Notes under the pieces: generated by a model
Databases searched by the model: none
What the model was told of the DNA's origin: nothing
What the model saw: the letters and a program-made list of their open reading frames with translations, nothing else
Translations under genes and position numbers: made by a program
Assembly (NCBI GenBank): GCA_002327785.1
Contig: DCUI01000065.1
Span: 17,244-31,846 of the forward strand
Source of the DNA: Phycisphaerales bacterium UBA2218
GTDB lineage: Bacteria; Planctomycetota; Phycisphaerae; Sedimentisphaerales; Anaerobacaceae
DNA length: 14,603 nucleotides
Direction of reading: 5' to 3'
In this document: positions 7,224 through 14,603 of the stretch, piece by piece
Layout: the number at the start of each line of letters is the position of its first letter
Position numbering within the stretch: the first letter of the stretch is position 1

Positions 7224-9254
7224 ATGACACAGCACACTCCATCCCTTATCTGCGTCACAATGCTTGTCCTTGTGTTCAGCGTTGTGCCTGTCTTCGGTCA
7301 GAACGACATTGAGGACCCGGACTTCTTTGGCGATGTGTGGTATCGCCTTCTGGTCGATCGCAACGGCGACTACATCGAAGGCGAAGGTGGTGGTTTGGGA
7401 TGGTACTATTATCCGGATAGCGACATGTGGCGGATGTGGTTCTACAATGGCGCATACGATTCCAACCGCAAGGGATATCTAAATTATCACGTCTATACCA
7501 AAGCGGTCAATCCGACCATACCGACCTACTTGGTGGCGTATTTCGGCTGGACGACGCCGCAGTGGTCGGAGCTGGCCAACGGCCGTCCGCCGATGCCTGG
7601 GGACATGCCGACCGCTGTCTCTGAAGCCCTGTACATGTCCGCGTTTCGCATCTACACGATCGACAATGTCCTCGTTCCCAGTAGCATCGAGACTGAGCGC
7701 ACCCATTCCATCAGTGAGTACAATCCCGAGTGGGTCTGCATTTCGATCAAGTGCCGCAACGCCTACGTCTACCGTGGGGCGTATCACGAATGCATAGCCA
7801 AGGACTCCTATCTTGGTGCCTGCTGCAACCGGGAAACGGGATACTGCTATACGAGTGCAGAGGCCGACTGCCCGGCTCCTATGCAGTGGCTTGGTTCCGG
7901 CACTTCCTGCAACCAGTGTACGGTGGCGGGTCTCGTACTGACCGATTTTGGCGACGCACCGGACCGGAACTATCGGACGCTCCTGGCGAGCAACGGGGCA
8001 AGGCACACGATCGTGCCGGGCGTTTTCCTGGGCAGAAACGTGGATGGTGAATCAGACGGCCAGCCCACCGTCACGGCCGACGGAGACGATGCCAGCAGCG
8101 GGGATGAGGATGGCGTCACTTTCACCTCGACGCTGCACGCCGGCCAGGATGCGAGTATCGAAGTGATCGCTTCCACCAGTGGGTACCTCAACGCCTGGAT
8201 CGACTTCAACAACGACGGCTGGTTCGACGAAGAGGAAGATCGGATCTTCGCCGATCAGATTTTGCCGGCCGGCGTGAACCAACTCACGTTCCGTGTGCCG
8301 ACGGATGCCGTCGCCGGTTGGACGTTTTCCAGATTCCGTTTCAACACGCGCGGGCTGCTGGATAGTTACGGGCCCGCGGAGGATGGGGAGGTCGAGGACT
8401 ATTGTGTCCAGATTGTTGAGAGCCAGGATTCCCTGGCGGTCTCGGGTGCCGCCAGTTTGATATGGAGCCAGGCGCCTTCTCCGGCGGCGGATGGGACAAA
8501 GGTTTTCGAGGCGGGCAGTGTGTCCTCGTCGCTTCATTTGCGCGAGCTTGCGGCGGATGACTGGCAGGCCGTGAGCGATCAGCCCATCACGGGGATTCAT
8601 TGGTGGGGCACATTCGGTGGATGGACGGAATCCTACCTGCCGTCCGACCTGCCGTTGGCGTTTCACATCGGGATCTGGACGGATGTTCCCGATCCGGCCC
8701 CGCTCAGTTCCGCTACATTCGCTCACCCGGGCGCCTTGATCTGGGAGACCTACTGCACGAAGTGGGTGTGGGCGGTGTCGGGTCGTGAGGCATCCGATAA
8801 CAAGTCGAAGACGGGCCGAACCTGTTTCTTGTTCAGCCACCTGCTTTCGCAGGACCAATGGTTCCAGGTTGATCGGCAGACCAAGGGCGGTTCCGGGTCG
8901 AGGGTCTATTGGCTGAGTATTGCGGCGTTGTACGATTCGGCCGGTGGTGGACCGCAGCATATGTGGACTTGGAAGCTCCGTGCGACCTCCTCCGACGCGG
9001 CGGGCACGTCCCTGGAGACGATTGTGCCGCCGTCGGATGCCTCGTCATGGCCGCCGACCCTCGGCGCCCAATGGGGTAGTGGCATCCCGATCCACGACGC
9101 CTGGTTCCGTCCGCTGGACATGGCTTTCCAACTCACCACGTTCGTACCCTTGGATATGGACGCCCAGGCATCGGCCGGGCCCAATGCCGGTGCAGCAGTC
9201 GGCTCCGGGGAGCTGGCCATGCTGGCTGCGGACTGGCTCAACACGGTGAGATAG
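7224..9254 (+). CDS. Secreted GEVED-domain protein with Cys-rich segment and beta-module
   Basis: A 676-residue exported protein, probably on the cell surface or released; no enzymatic function is visible. The ATG at 7224 is preferred over a GTG at 7209 because GAGG precedes it by 9 bases and a signal peptide follows directly (cleavage near VFG/QND). The N-terminal 190 residues are aromatic-rich and unrecognised. Residues 198-232 are a Cys-rich segment starting GACC. Residues 241-397 form a GEVED domain: FGDAPD, SNGARHTI, DFNNDGWFDEEED (Asp/Asn-rich, likely calcium-binding) and the signature DGEVEDY (387-393). Residues 412-640 form a beta-rich module (WSQ, DDW, GIHWWG, DMAF) that I remember as a planctomycete family, possibly DUF7901. 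The tail SGELAMLAADWL resembles half of a dockerin. The next gene encodes a larger paralogue. Confidence 0.9.
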   Translation: MTQHTPSLICVTMLVLVFSVVPVFGQNDIEDPDFFGDVWYRLLVDRNGDYIEGEGGGLGWYYYPDSDMWRMWFYNGAYDSNRKGYLNYHVYTKAVNPTIPTYLVAYFGWTTPQWSELANGRPPMPGDMPTAVSEALYMSAFRIYTIDNVLVPSSIETERTHSISEYNPEWVCISIKCRNAYVYRGAYHECIAKDSYLGACCNRETGYCYTSAEADCPAPMQWLGSGTSCNQCTVAGLVLTDFGDAPDRNYRTLLASNGARHTIVPGVFLGRNVDGESDGQPTVTADGDDASSGDEDGVTFTSTLHAGQDASIEVIASTSGYLNAWIDFNNDGWFDEEEDRIFADQILPAGVNQLTFRVPTDAVAGWTFSRFRFNTRGLLDSYGPAEDGEVEDYCVQIVESQDSLAVSGAASLIWSQAPSPAADGTKVFEAGSVSSSLHLRELAADDWQAVSDQPITGIHWWGTFGGWTESYLPSDLPLAFHIGIWTDVPDPAPLSSATFAHPGALIWETYCTKWVWAVSGREASDNKSKTGRTCFLFSHLLSQDQWFQVDRQTKGGSGSRVYWLSIAALYDSAGGGPQHMWTWKLRATSSDAAGTSLETIVPPSDASSWPPTLGAQWGSGIPIHDAWFRPLDMAFQLTTFVPLDMDAQASAGPNAGAAVGSGELAMLAADWLNTVR

Positions 9255-9268
9255 CTGAAGAGAGACAG

Positions 9269-9308
9269 AGCGGGGCTGCGGCGTATCCGCGGCCCCGCTT
9301 TTGTATTT
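9269..9308 (+). terminator. Intrinsic terminator of the first GEVED gene
   Basis: AGCGGGGC (9269-9276) pairs with GCCCCGCT (9292-9299), then a T-G wobble and GCGG/CCGC complete a 13-pair stem with a 5-base loop. TTTTGTATTTT follows. Starting 14 bases after the stop codon, it is a textbook Rho-independent terminator and indicates that the two GEVED genes are not one transcript. Confidence 0.92.
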
Positions 9309-9362
9309 TCCCGGGCGGGGCATAATCAATAATTTTCAGGCAAATCCGTTACATCCGTCTTG

Positions 9363-9396
9363 CGTTATGGCACATAACCATGTCGGATCGTTATGG
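9363..9396. repeat. Cluster of CGTTATGG direct and inverted repeats
   Basis: CGTTATGG occurs at 9363-9370 and again at 9389-9396, 26 bases apart. CATAAC at 9372-9377 is the inverted copy of GTTATG at 9364-9369, with a 3-base gap. Such spacing can mark a regulator binding site upstream of the GEVED gene, but no regulator is known and chance is possible. Confidence 0.35.
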
Positions 9397-9460
9397 TTCA
9401 GGTGTGGGTGATAGAGACGTTTTCTTTCATCATGTCAACCTGCACCACGGGAAGTGCCCG

Positions 9461-9475
9461 CCCGATAATATCGGG
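9461..9475. promoter_or_regulatory. 15-base perfect palindrome, operator-like
   Basis: CCCGATA and TATCGGG are exact reverse complements around a central A. It lies about 277 bases before the second GEVED start. The dyad is too compact for a good terminator hairpin and has no adjacent T-run, so an operator for a dimeric regulator is the more natural reading. There is no direct evidence of binding. Confidence 0.3.
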
Positions 9476-9751
9476 TGTGGCTTTTCATTCAGGATGCGGC
9501 AGACAGGGGTTTGAAGAAAAGTGGGGTCATGGAGGTAGTGAAGTGATTTTCATTTCAAGTCTGCACTTTTTGCTTGAGACAAAGGCTACGCCGGTCGATT
9601 CCTCGGAAATGACGCGCGGGAGATGTGTACGTGGGCATCAGGGGTTTCCCCAAGGCCGAGTTTTGCCTGCAAGCAAGCCCCGAAGTGCAGTCAACCACTC
9701 GTTACGGAATACTCGGGACAGTACGTGAGATTACTTTTGAGAGGATCAAAT

Positions 9752-12700
9752 ATGAGCCGGTTGAAGGAATTGCTCGACAGGCGCGCGATGGCGGTTGCTC
9801 TGGTTGTCCTGCTCATGGGGTGGGGCGCCGCGTGGGGCGCGAAGGACGACCCCGTCTCGGTGGCGGGCGGCGACGATCGTGATTTTGGTGATGCTCCCGA
9901 GGGAGTCATCGCATACCCGAATGAGGGGGTCGTCGGCATGTTCCCGACCTGCGTGGGGGTGGGCCCGGCCTCCTGGATCGAACACGACAGCCGAGGACAG
10001 ATGTACTTCGGAGCCAAAGTGGATGTCGAGGTCGATGGCAACGGCGGCCGCTGTCCGATCTTCGCGCCCGGTCTGTACGAAGGAGACGAGGCCATCAATA
10101 CCGACGGCGACGCCGGCCTGCTCAAACCGCGATCCTATACGATCTTGAGCTCGCCTGGTTCTCAGACCGTGTCGCCGTTGACTTTCATTGGGCTGGATTC
10201 CATCGGGAATGCGTGTCTGACGGCTATCTGGGGCACGACCATCGATATCCGCGTCACCAACAACAGCGGCCAGGTGGCGTATGTGAACATCCTGTTCGAC
10301 TGGAACCACGACGGCGTGTGGGCAGGCTCATCGCGTTGTGGTGGCGTGGATGTGCCTGAACACATCCTCGTCAATTTCCTTGTGCCGAACGGATATTCGG
10401 GACCACTGTCGAGCCTGAGCCCGTCGAACTTCACGATCGGGCCGCGTGGCGGCTACATCTGGGCACGGTTCTCAATCACGGAACAACCGGTTGTCAAGGA
10501 CTGGAACGGCGACGGCGTTTTCCGGGACGGTGAAACCGAGGATTATCTGCTTTATGTTCGGCCGCCCCTGGAAACCTGCACGTGGGATACGAGCGACCCG
10601 CACGCGATGCATTGGCCCCAGTTGCCCGACACGCAGACCACGGGGATCGACGTCAGTCTGTTCTGGTCCAGCCTTGCCGACGACTTCCATGCCTCGCAAA
10701 GCGGGCCGCTGACCGAGATTCACTTCTGGGCCTCGTTCCAAGACGATGTCCTGCCCACGGGGAGTGTGGACAGCATGCGGTTCGAAATCAACGTCTATTC
10801 GAACAAACCGGCGGACGTCGCCATCCCGTGGAGCCGGCCGGACAAGTTGCTCTGGACCCGGGATATCCTCCCATACAGCTACGATTTCCATGAGATCTCA
10901 AACCGTATCCCGGAAGGCTGGTATGAGCCGAATACAGCGCTCTATGAGCGCGGCAACCACGAGCGCGCCTGGCAGTACGATATCTGCCTGGAGGAAGACG
11001 ACGATCTGTTCGTCATGACGCTTGGGACGACTTACTGGATCGAGATCAAAGAGGTTCGAAGAGAGGACACCAAGTCCGCGCTCGGGTGGAAGACGACCAA
11101 ATCGCCACTGCAATTCGGGGGCAATGCCGTCTGGCTCGATCCGCAGCGTGGCTGGGTGCCTATGGTCTATCCGGAAACCCATGAGTCGTACCGCAAACCG
11201 ATGGATTTGGCGTTCGTGATCGTGGGGGACGTGGTCCAGGAGGATATCGATTTCGGCGACGCGCCGGACCCGACCTATCCGACGTGGCTCGGCAGCAACG
11301 GGGCCCGGCACACGATCTCGCCCAATGTCTACCTGGGTCGGGGCGTGGACGGCGAGAGGGACGGCCAGCCCAATGCGACCGCCACCGGCGACGATATCAG
11401 CGGAACGGACGACGAGGACGGCGTGGTCTTTGCTACGGATCTGATCCCAGGTCAGCCGGCAACCCTTCTGGTGACGGCTTCCACGCAGGGCGCCTTGAAT
11501 GCCTGGATCGATTGGAACGCCGATGGCGATTGGGATGATGCCGACGAGCAAATCGCTGCCGATCGTTCATTGACCGCCGGCGTGAACACGCTGACGATCA
11601 GCGTGCCCGGGCGAGCTGCAGCGGGCAAAACGTTCGCGCGCTTCCGCTTCAGCACGGCTCGTGGCCTGCGATACTATGGTTTGGCCCCGGACGGCGAAGT
11701 GGAGGACTACCAGGTGCAGATTCCGGAGGTGTTCGTGCCGCCGTCGCCGACGGGGCACCTGAAGTGGTCGCAGCCGCCCGTCGAGACAAATCCAACCTTG
11801 CAGACACCCATCTTCTGTGGGTGGGACGAGGCGGCGTATGCCACGAGACCCGTGCAGTATTCTACCGCTTCCTGGAAGCTCCCGGCGGACAACTTCCGCT
11901 GCATCGGCGACATGCCCGTGACGTCCGTACACTGGTGGGGTTCCTACCAGAGCTGGCGTGGCGACGCGGCGCCGAGCGTCAGGCCGGACTCCTGGCGGAT
12001 CGCCTTCTGGAGCAACGCACCGGCCGACAATCGTTACAGCTTCAGCCGACCGGACGAGCTGCTCTGGGTCGTGAGTGTGACGCCCGACCGAGTCCAGGAA
12101 GAAATGGCGGGCGTTGATGAATTCCCCCAGAAGCCCTCGGATACGGCCTTCCAATATGTCTTGAACCTCAAATCCACGGAGTATTTCGACCAGGGCAGAT
12201 ACGTGGCGAATACCCGGGACCGCGTGTTCTGGATCAGCATCACGGCGGTCTACACGGGCTCGCCCGGCCCGACATACCCATGGGGATGGAAGACCCGGCC
12301 CCGGCCGTGGGCGGACGGCGCTGTGACGGCGCAATTCCGCAGTGACGATATCCGCGCAGGGTTTGTGCTTGACTCGACGACGGTGCAGCCGATTGCGAAT
12401 TCCTTGCTCTGCGGGCGGCTGGAGGCGTACGATATGGCCTTCGAGCTGGATACGGACCCGGCCTATATCAAGTGGGAACAAGCCTATACAAGCCTTCGTG
12501 ACTGGCCGTACTATGAGGATGAACAATCCCTCGCCACCGGGAATTCCGTGGTGACGGCCCGACGCACCGTGGCTGATGACTGGAGATGCACCACCTCGCA
12601 GCCGATCACCGGCATCACCTGGTGGGGTTCCTACATCGGCTACGGTTATCTGCCGCTGGCTTGCCAGCAGACGACGGCCCCGCGCAAGCCCGATTACTTC

Positions 12701-13843
12701 CTGTTGTCCCTGTGGTCGGACGTGCCCGATCCGGACCCGATCAATCCGAGAGACTTCGGCTACCCCGGCCGCAAGCTCTGGGAATACAAGGCCGAGTCCT
12801 TCGATGAAGTTCTCGTCGGGTTTGACAGGGACCCCTCGCCGACCAGTTCCTCCGTGCAGGGTTTCGAGCCGGTGTACCGCTACATGGTTCGCCTCCCCGA
12901 GAGCAACTGGTATCGTCAGGACGGCCAGCACAACGTGCTCTGGCTGAGTGTCGTGGCGGTCTACAGGGACGCAAAGACGATCGTGTACCCCTGGGGCTGG
13001 ACGAATCATGCCTACGCGGCGTGGGATCTGCAGGGCCTCACGCCCCTGGGCTACTGGAAGCTCGATGAGACCGCAGGCACGACCGCGACCGACAGCTCAG
13101 GCAACGGAAACAACGGCACCGTGCTCGGCAATCCCGTCTGGCGGCCTTCCGGCGGTTGGTTCGCCGGAGCGCTCGACTTCGACGGTCGCGGCGACTACGT
13201 CCGGGTCCAGAGGCCCAGAGGCTTCAACTTTGCCCCGAACTCCTTCTCGATTTCGACCTGGATCTATCCGAGAGAGACGGCTGGGCAGTGGCACGCGATC
13301 CTGGAATACGATCGCAACAGCCTTTACGGCAACCGCTTCGGTCTGTGGCTCGATCAGCAGGGCCGCGTCCACTTCCGCGTCGGCCAGAACACCTGGCAGA
13401 CCCCGGACGCCCTGAGGGCGAATCAGTGGTACCATCTGGCGGCTACGTTCGACGCCGGCACGAGGGCGATGAGGATCTATGTCGATGGTGTGCTCGAAGC
13501 GACGGCCACGAACCAGAGTGGGTTCGCCACGCCAACACAGGCAGACCTGATCATCGGCGCCCGTGGCTCAGCCGACGACGAATATTTCATTGGCCTGATT
13601 GATGACGTTCGTGTCTATGGCGTGGTTCTGACGGCCGAGGAGGTGCTCACGCTCGCCGGCGTCGGGAGGAATGAAGGCGCTGTGTTCACGACCGCGAGCA
13701 ACACGAGCGCCGCCGTATCATGGACGCAACTTCTCGATCCGACCGGCCTGATCGAAGACATGTCCTTCATGCTCTTCACCGATCCGCTGTCCTCCGACGA
13801 CAGTTCGGACGGGATCATCATCAAGGTCGGGGACAAAAAGTAG
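9752..13843 (+). CDS. Large modular secreted GEVED / beta-module / LamG protein
   Basis: A 1363-residue exported protein, probably a surface or matrix protein binding glycans or calcium. The ATG at 9752 has AGGA 6 bases upstream and opens a signal peptide (hydrophobic core AVALVVLLMGWGAAWGA); an in-frame ATG at 9623 gives no signal at its terminus. Order of domains: GEVED-like 44-269 (FGDAPEG ... GETEDY), beta-module 1 at 273-490, GEVED 500-657 (SNGARHTI, DWNADGDWDDADEQ, DGEVEDY 647-653), beta-module 2 at 670-900, and beta-module 3 from 906. The LamG domain (about 1096-1303: GYWKLDETAG, IYVDGV, GLIDDVRVY) interrupts module 3, whose closing strand SFMLF follows at 1338-1342. Modules share WSQ or WEQ, DD(F/W/N), IHWWGS-like, WGWKT-like and DMAF-like motifs. 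Asp/Asn-Gly loops suggest calcium binding. No membrane anchor or standard sorting tail is seen at the C-terminus. The ligand is unknown. Confidence 0.95.
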   Translation: MSRLKELLDRRAMAVALVVLLMGWGAAWGAKDDPVSVAGGDDRDFGDAPEGVIAYPNEGVVGMFPTCVGVGPASWIEHDSRGQMYFGAKVDVEVDGNGGRCPIFAPGLYEGDEAINTDGDAGLLKPRSYTILSSPGSQTVSPLTFIGLDSIGNACLTAIWGTTIDIRVTNNSGQVAYVNILFDWNHDGVWAGSSRCGGVDVPEHILVNFLVPNGYSGPLSSLSPSNFTIGPRGGYIWARFSITEQPVVKDWNGDGVFRDGETEDYLLYVRPPLETCTWDTSDPHAMHWPQLPDTQTTGIDVSLFWSSLADDFHASQSGPLTEIHFWASFQDDVLPTGSVDSMRFEINVYSNKPADVAIPWSRPDKLLWTRDILPYSYDFHEISNRIPEGWYEPNTALYERGNHERAWQYDICLEEDDDLFVMTLGTTYWIEIKEVRREDTKSALGWKTTKSPLQFGGNAVWLDPQRGWVPMVYPETHESYRKPMDLAFVIVGDVVQEDIDFGDAPDPTYPTWLGSNGARHTISPNVYLGRGVDGERDGQPNATATGDDISGTDDEDGVVFATDLIPGQPATLLVTASTQGALNAWIDWNADGDWDDADEQIAADRSLTAGVNTLTISVPGRAAAGKTFARFRFSTARGLRYYGLAPDGEVEDYQVQIPEVFVPPSPTGHLKWSQPPVETNPTLQTPIFCGWDEAAYATRPVQYSTASWKLPADNFRCIGDMPVTSVHWWGSYQSWRGDAAPSVRPDSWRIAFWSNAPADNRYSFSRPDELLWVVSVTPDRVQEEMAGVDEFPQKPSDTAFQYVLNLKSTEYFDQGRYVANTRDRVFWISITAVYTGSPGPTYPWGWKTRPRPWADGAVTAQFRSDDIRAGFVLDSTTVQPIANSLLCGRLEAYDMAFELDTDPAYIKWEQAYTSLRDWPYYEDEQSLATGNSVVTARRTVADDWRCTTSQPITGITWWGSYIGYGYLPLACQQTTAPRKPDYFLLSLWSDVPDPDPINPRDFGYPGRKLWEYKAESFDEVLVGFDRDPSPTSSSVQGFEPVYRYMVRLPESNWYRQDGQHNVLWLSVVAVYRDAKTIVYPWGWTNHAYAAWDLQGLTPLGYWKLDETAGTTATDSSGNGNNGTVLGNPVWRPSGGWFAGALDFDGRGDYVRVQRPRGFNFAPNSFSISTWIYPRETAGQWHAILEYDRNSLYGNRFGLWLDQQGRVHFRVGQNTWQTPDALRANQWYHLAATFDAGTRAMRIYVDGVLEATATNQSGFATPTQADLIIGARGSADDEYFIGLIDDVRVYGVVLTAEEVLTLAGVGRNEGAVFTTASNTSAAVSWTQLLDPTGLIEDMSFMLFTDPLSSDDSSDGIIIKVGDKK

Positions 13844-13876
13844 CAGACCGGGGACACCGTCTGACAGTGCATGTTC

Positions 13877-13920
13877 AAGGGGCGTGAACGAGCGAAGATC
13901 GTTCACGCCCCTTTCTCATT
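13877..13920 (+). terminator. Intrinsic terminator between converging genes
   Basis: AAGGGGCGTGAACG (13877-13890) pairs perfectly with CGTTCACGCCCCTT (13900-13913), a 14-bp stem with a 9-base loop, followed by TTTCTCATTTCTTC. It ends the large GEVED gene. The same stem could slow transcription from the opposing LamG gene, but there is no T-run on that side. Confidence 0.87.
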
Positions 13921-13933
13921 TCTTCAATACGTC

Positions 13934-14603
13934 TCACAGCGGTTTGTGGATCGGCACTCTCCTGCCGGCAAGCCAGGCAACCTCCTCAGCAGACAGCGCC
14001 CGGTGGTAGACCTGAACGTCGTCGATGATGCCCATGAACCGTTGGCCGGTACCCCATGCCCCAATGATCGTGTTGCCCGAGGTCCCCAGATAAGGCGTAG
14101 ACGAGGCTTGAGCCGCCTGCACGCCATCGATGTAGATCCTTCTGTCCTGGTTTTCGAAATCGTACCAGAAGGTGATGTGGTACCAGTTGTTGTCCTGGAT
14201 CAGTCCACCGGCTGTGTCGAGATCATTGGCGTAGAATGCCATACGGACACCGCCAACCGGAACGTTTCCTGCCGCGACGCCGGGGCCTCCCAGCCGAAAA
14301 TGCAGATCCGTGTCGGTCCCAGATGTCTGTGTCTGACTGAAGACCACCTGCTCAGCGGTGTACAGCATCGGATTGACCCACATGGCAATCGTGAAACTGC
14401 GGCTATTCAGGGGAATGTGGGGAGCGACGACGCGGGTGTCGGCACCGTTGAACTGCAGCGCGCCGTTGAGCATGCCTTGCGTCCACTGCGTGCTGCCTTC
14501 GAGCGTCCCGTGGTTGCCGTTTCCGGAGCCGTCGTCGGCGTGGTTGTCGAAGCTGTAGTAAGCCACCAGACCGGCGCTGTCCGGCTCCGCCGGCGTGCTG
14601 AAC
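13934..14603 (-). CDS. LamG-domain protein, C-terminal part (5' end beyond window)
   Basis: About 222 residues are visible and the frame stays open to the window edge (…STPAEPDSAGLVAYYSFDN), so the GTG at 14566 is not the true start. Almost all of the visible part is one LamG/concanavalin-like jelly-roll domain of the kind found in secreted carbohydrate-binding or adhesive proteins: AYYSFDN, DGSGNGNHGTLEG, GALQFNGADTRV, FTIAMWVNP, NNWYHITFWYD, RRIYIDGVQ and GIIDDVQVYHRALSAEEVAW. The chain ends soon after the domain with AGRRVPIHKPL, a tail similar to those I recall on other planctomycete LamG proteins. It converges on the large GEVED gene, which carries a related LamG domain. Localisation cannot be judged without the N-terminus. 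Confidence 0.9.
   Translation of the reverse strand, partial: FSTPAEPDSAGLVAYYSFDNHADDGSGNGNHGTLEGSTQWTQGMLNGALQFNGADTRVVAPHIPLNSRSFTIAMWVNPMLYTAEQVVFSQTQTSGTDTDLHFRLGGPGVAAGNVPVGGVRMAFYANDLDTAGGLIQDNNWYHITFWYDFENQDRRIYIDGVQAAQASSTPYLGTSGNTIIGAWGTGQRFMGIIDDVQVYHRALSAEEVAWLAGRRVPIHKPL

Larger units (their letters stand above)
9309..9751. other. Long leader region of the second GEVED gene
   Basis: About 440 bases between the terminator and the second GEVED gene. It is more AT-rich than its surroundings at the left end. It contains direct and inverted copies of a TTATG motif (9363-9396) and a 15-base palindrome (9461-9475). A 111-codon open frame at 9393-9728 has no recognisable domain or ribosome binding site and is not annotated. 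No promoter could be assigned with confidence. Confidence 0.45.

Noticed and set aside
9570..9650. A stretch (GACAAAGGCTACGCCGG ... GAAATGACGC) faintly like a cyclic-di-GMP-I riboswitch
   Set aside because: The conserved GGCAAACC and GGACGCAAAGCC segments are not present in the right order, so the similarity is not enough.
9393..9728. A 111-codon plus-strand open frame in the leader of the large GEVED gene
   Set aside because: No Shine-Dalgarno, no recognisable domain, and it spans the palindrome and repeat cluster.
11567..13009. A 480-codon minus-strand open frame opposite the large GEVED gene
   Set aside because: It is a His/Arg/Val-rich shadow of the plus-strand gene, with no motif or ribosome binding site.

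Overview
The window looks like a stretch of a high-GC Planctomycetota genome, most likely class Phycisphaerae. The reasons are two very large secreted GEVED-domain proteins built with a beta-rich module I associate with that group, LamG proteins, a DUF6807 (PmoA-like) protein, a secreted GH95 fucosidase, and two copies of the dispersed hairpin repeat that reads as TGILPV...HGRDAHA in planctomycete translations. The taxon is inferred from gene content; no rRNA or other phylogenetic marker is present.

Layout. Bases 1-322 hold the end of an unidentified gene and a decayed LuxR-type helix-turn-helix remnant. Bases 323-651 are non-coding but highly structured: a 107-bp element that can fold into four hairpins inside a 9-bp outer stem, then a 12-bp inverted repeat. 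On the minus strand follow a small secreted protein of unknown function (652-1362) and a GH95 alpha-L-fucosidase-type enzyme (1611-3995). A divergent promoter region separates these from a PPi-type 6-phosphofructokinase on the plus strand (4265-5476). A terminator and the second hairpin repeat fill the gap before a convergent secreted DUF6807 protein (5651-6583). After a 640-bp gap come two plus-strand genes for modular surface or secreted proteins (7224-9254, 676 aa; 9752-13843, 1363 aa), each closed by a strong intrinsic terminator. The window ends in a convergent, 5'-truncated LamG protein (13934-14603).

How the parts relate. The GH95 enzyme and the DUF6807 protein suggest breakdown of fucose- or galactose-containing glycans outside the cytoplasm, and the phosphofructokinase belongs to central glycolysis. 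No operon joins them: strands alternate and each transcript appears to have its own signals. The two GEVED proteins are paralogues that share a GEVED plus beta-module architecture. In the larger one the LamG domain appears to be inserted inside the last beta-module, which is the most distinctive protein-level observation here. I found no CRISPR array, tRNA, rRNA, intact transposase or recognisable defence system.
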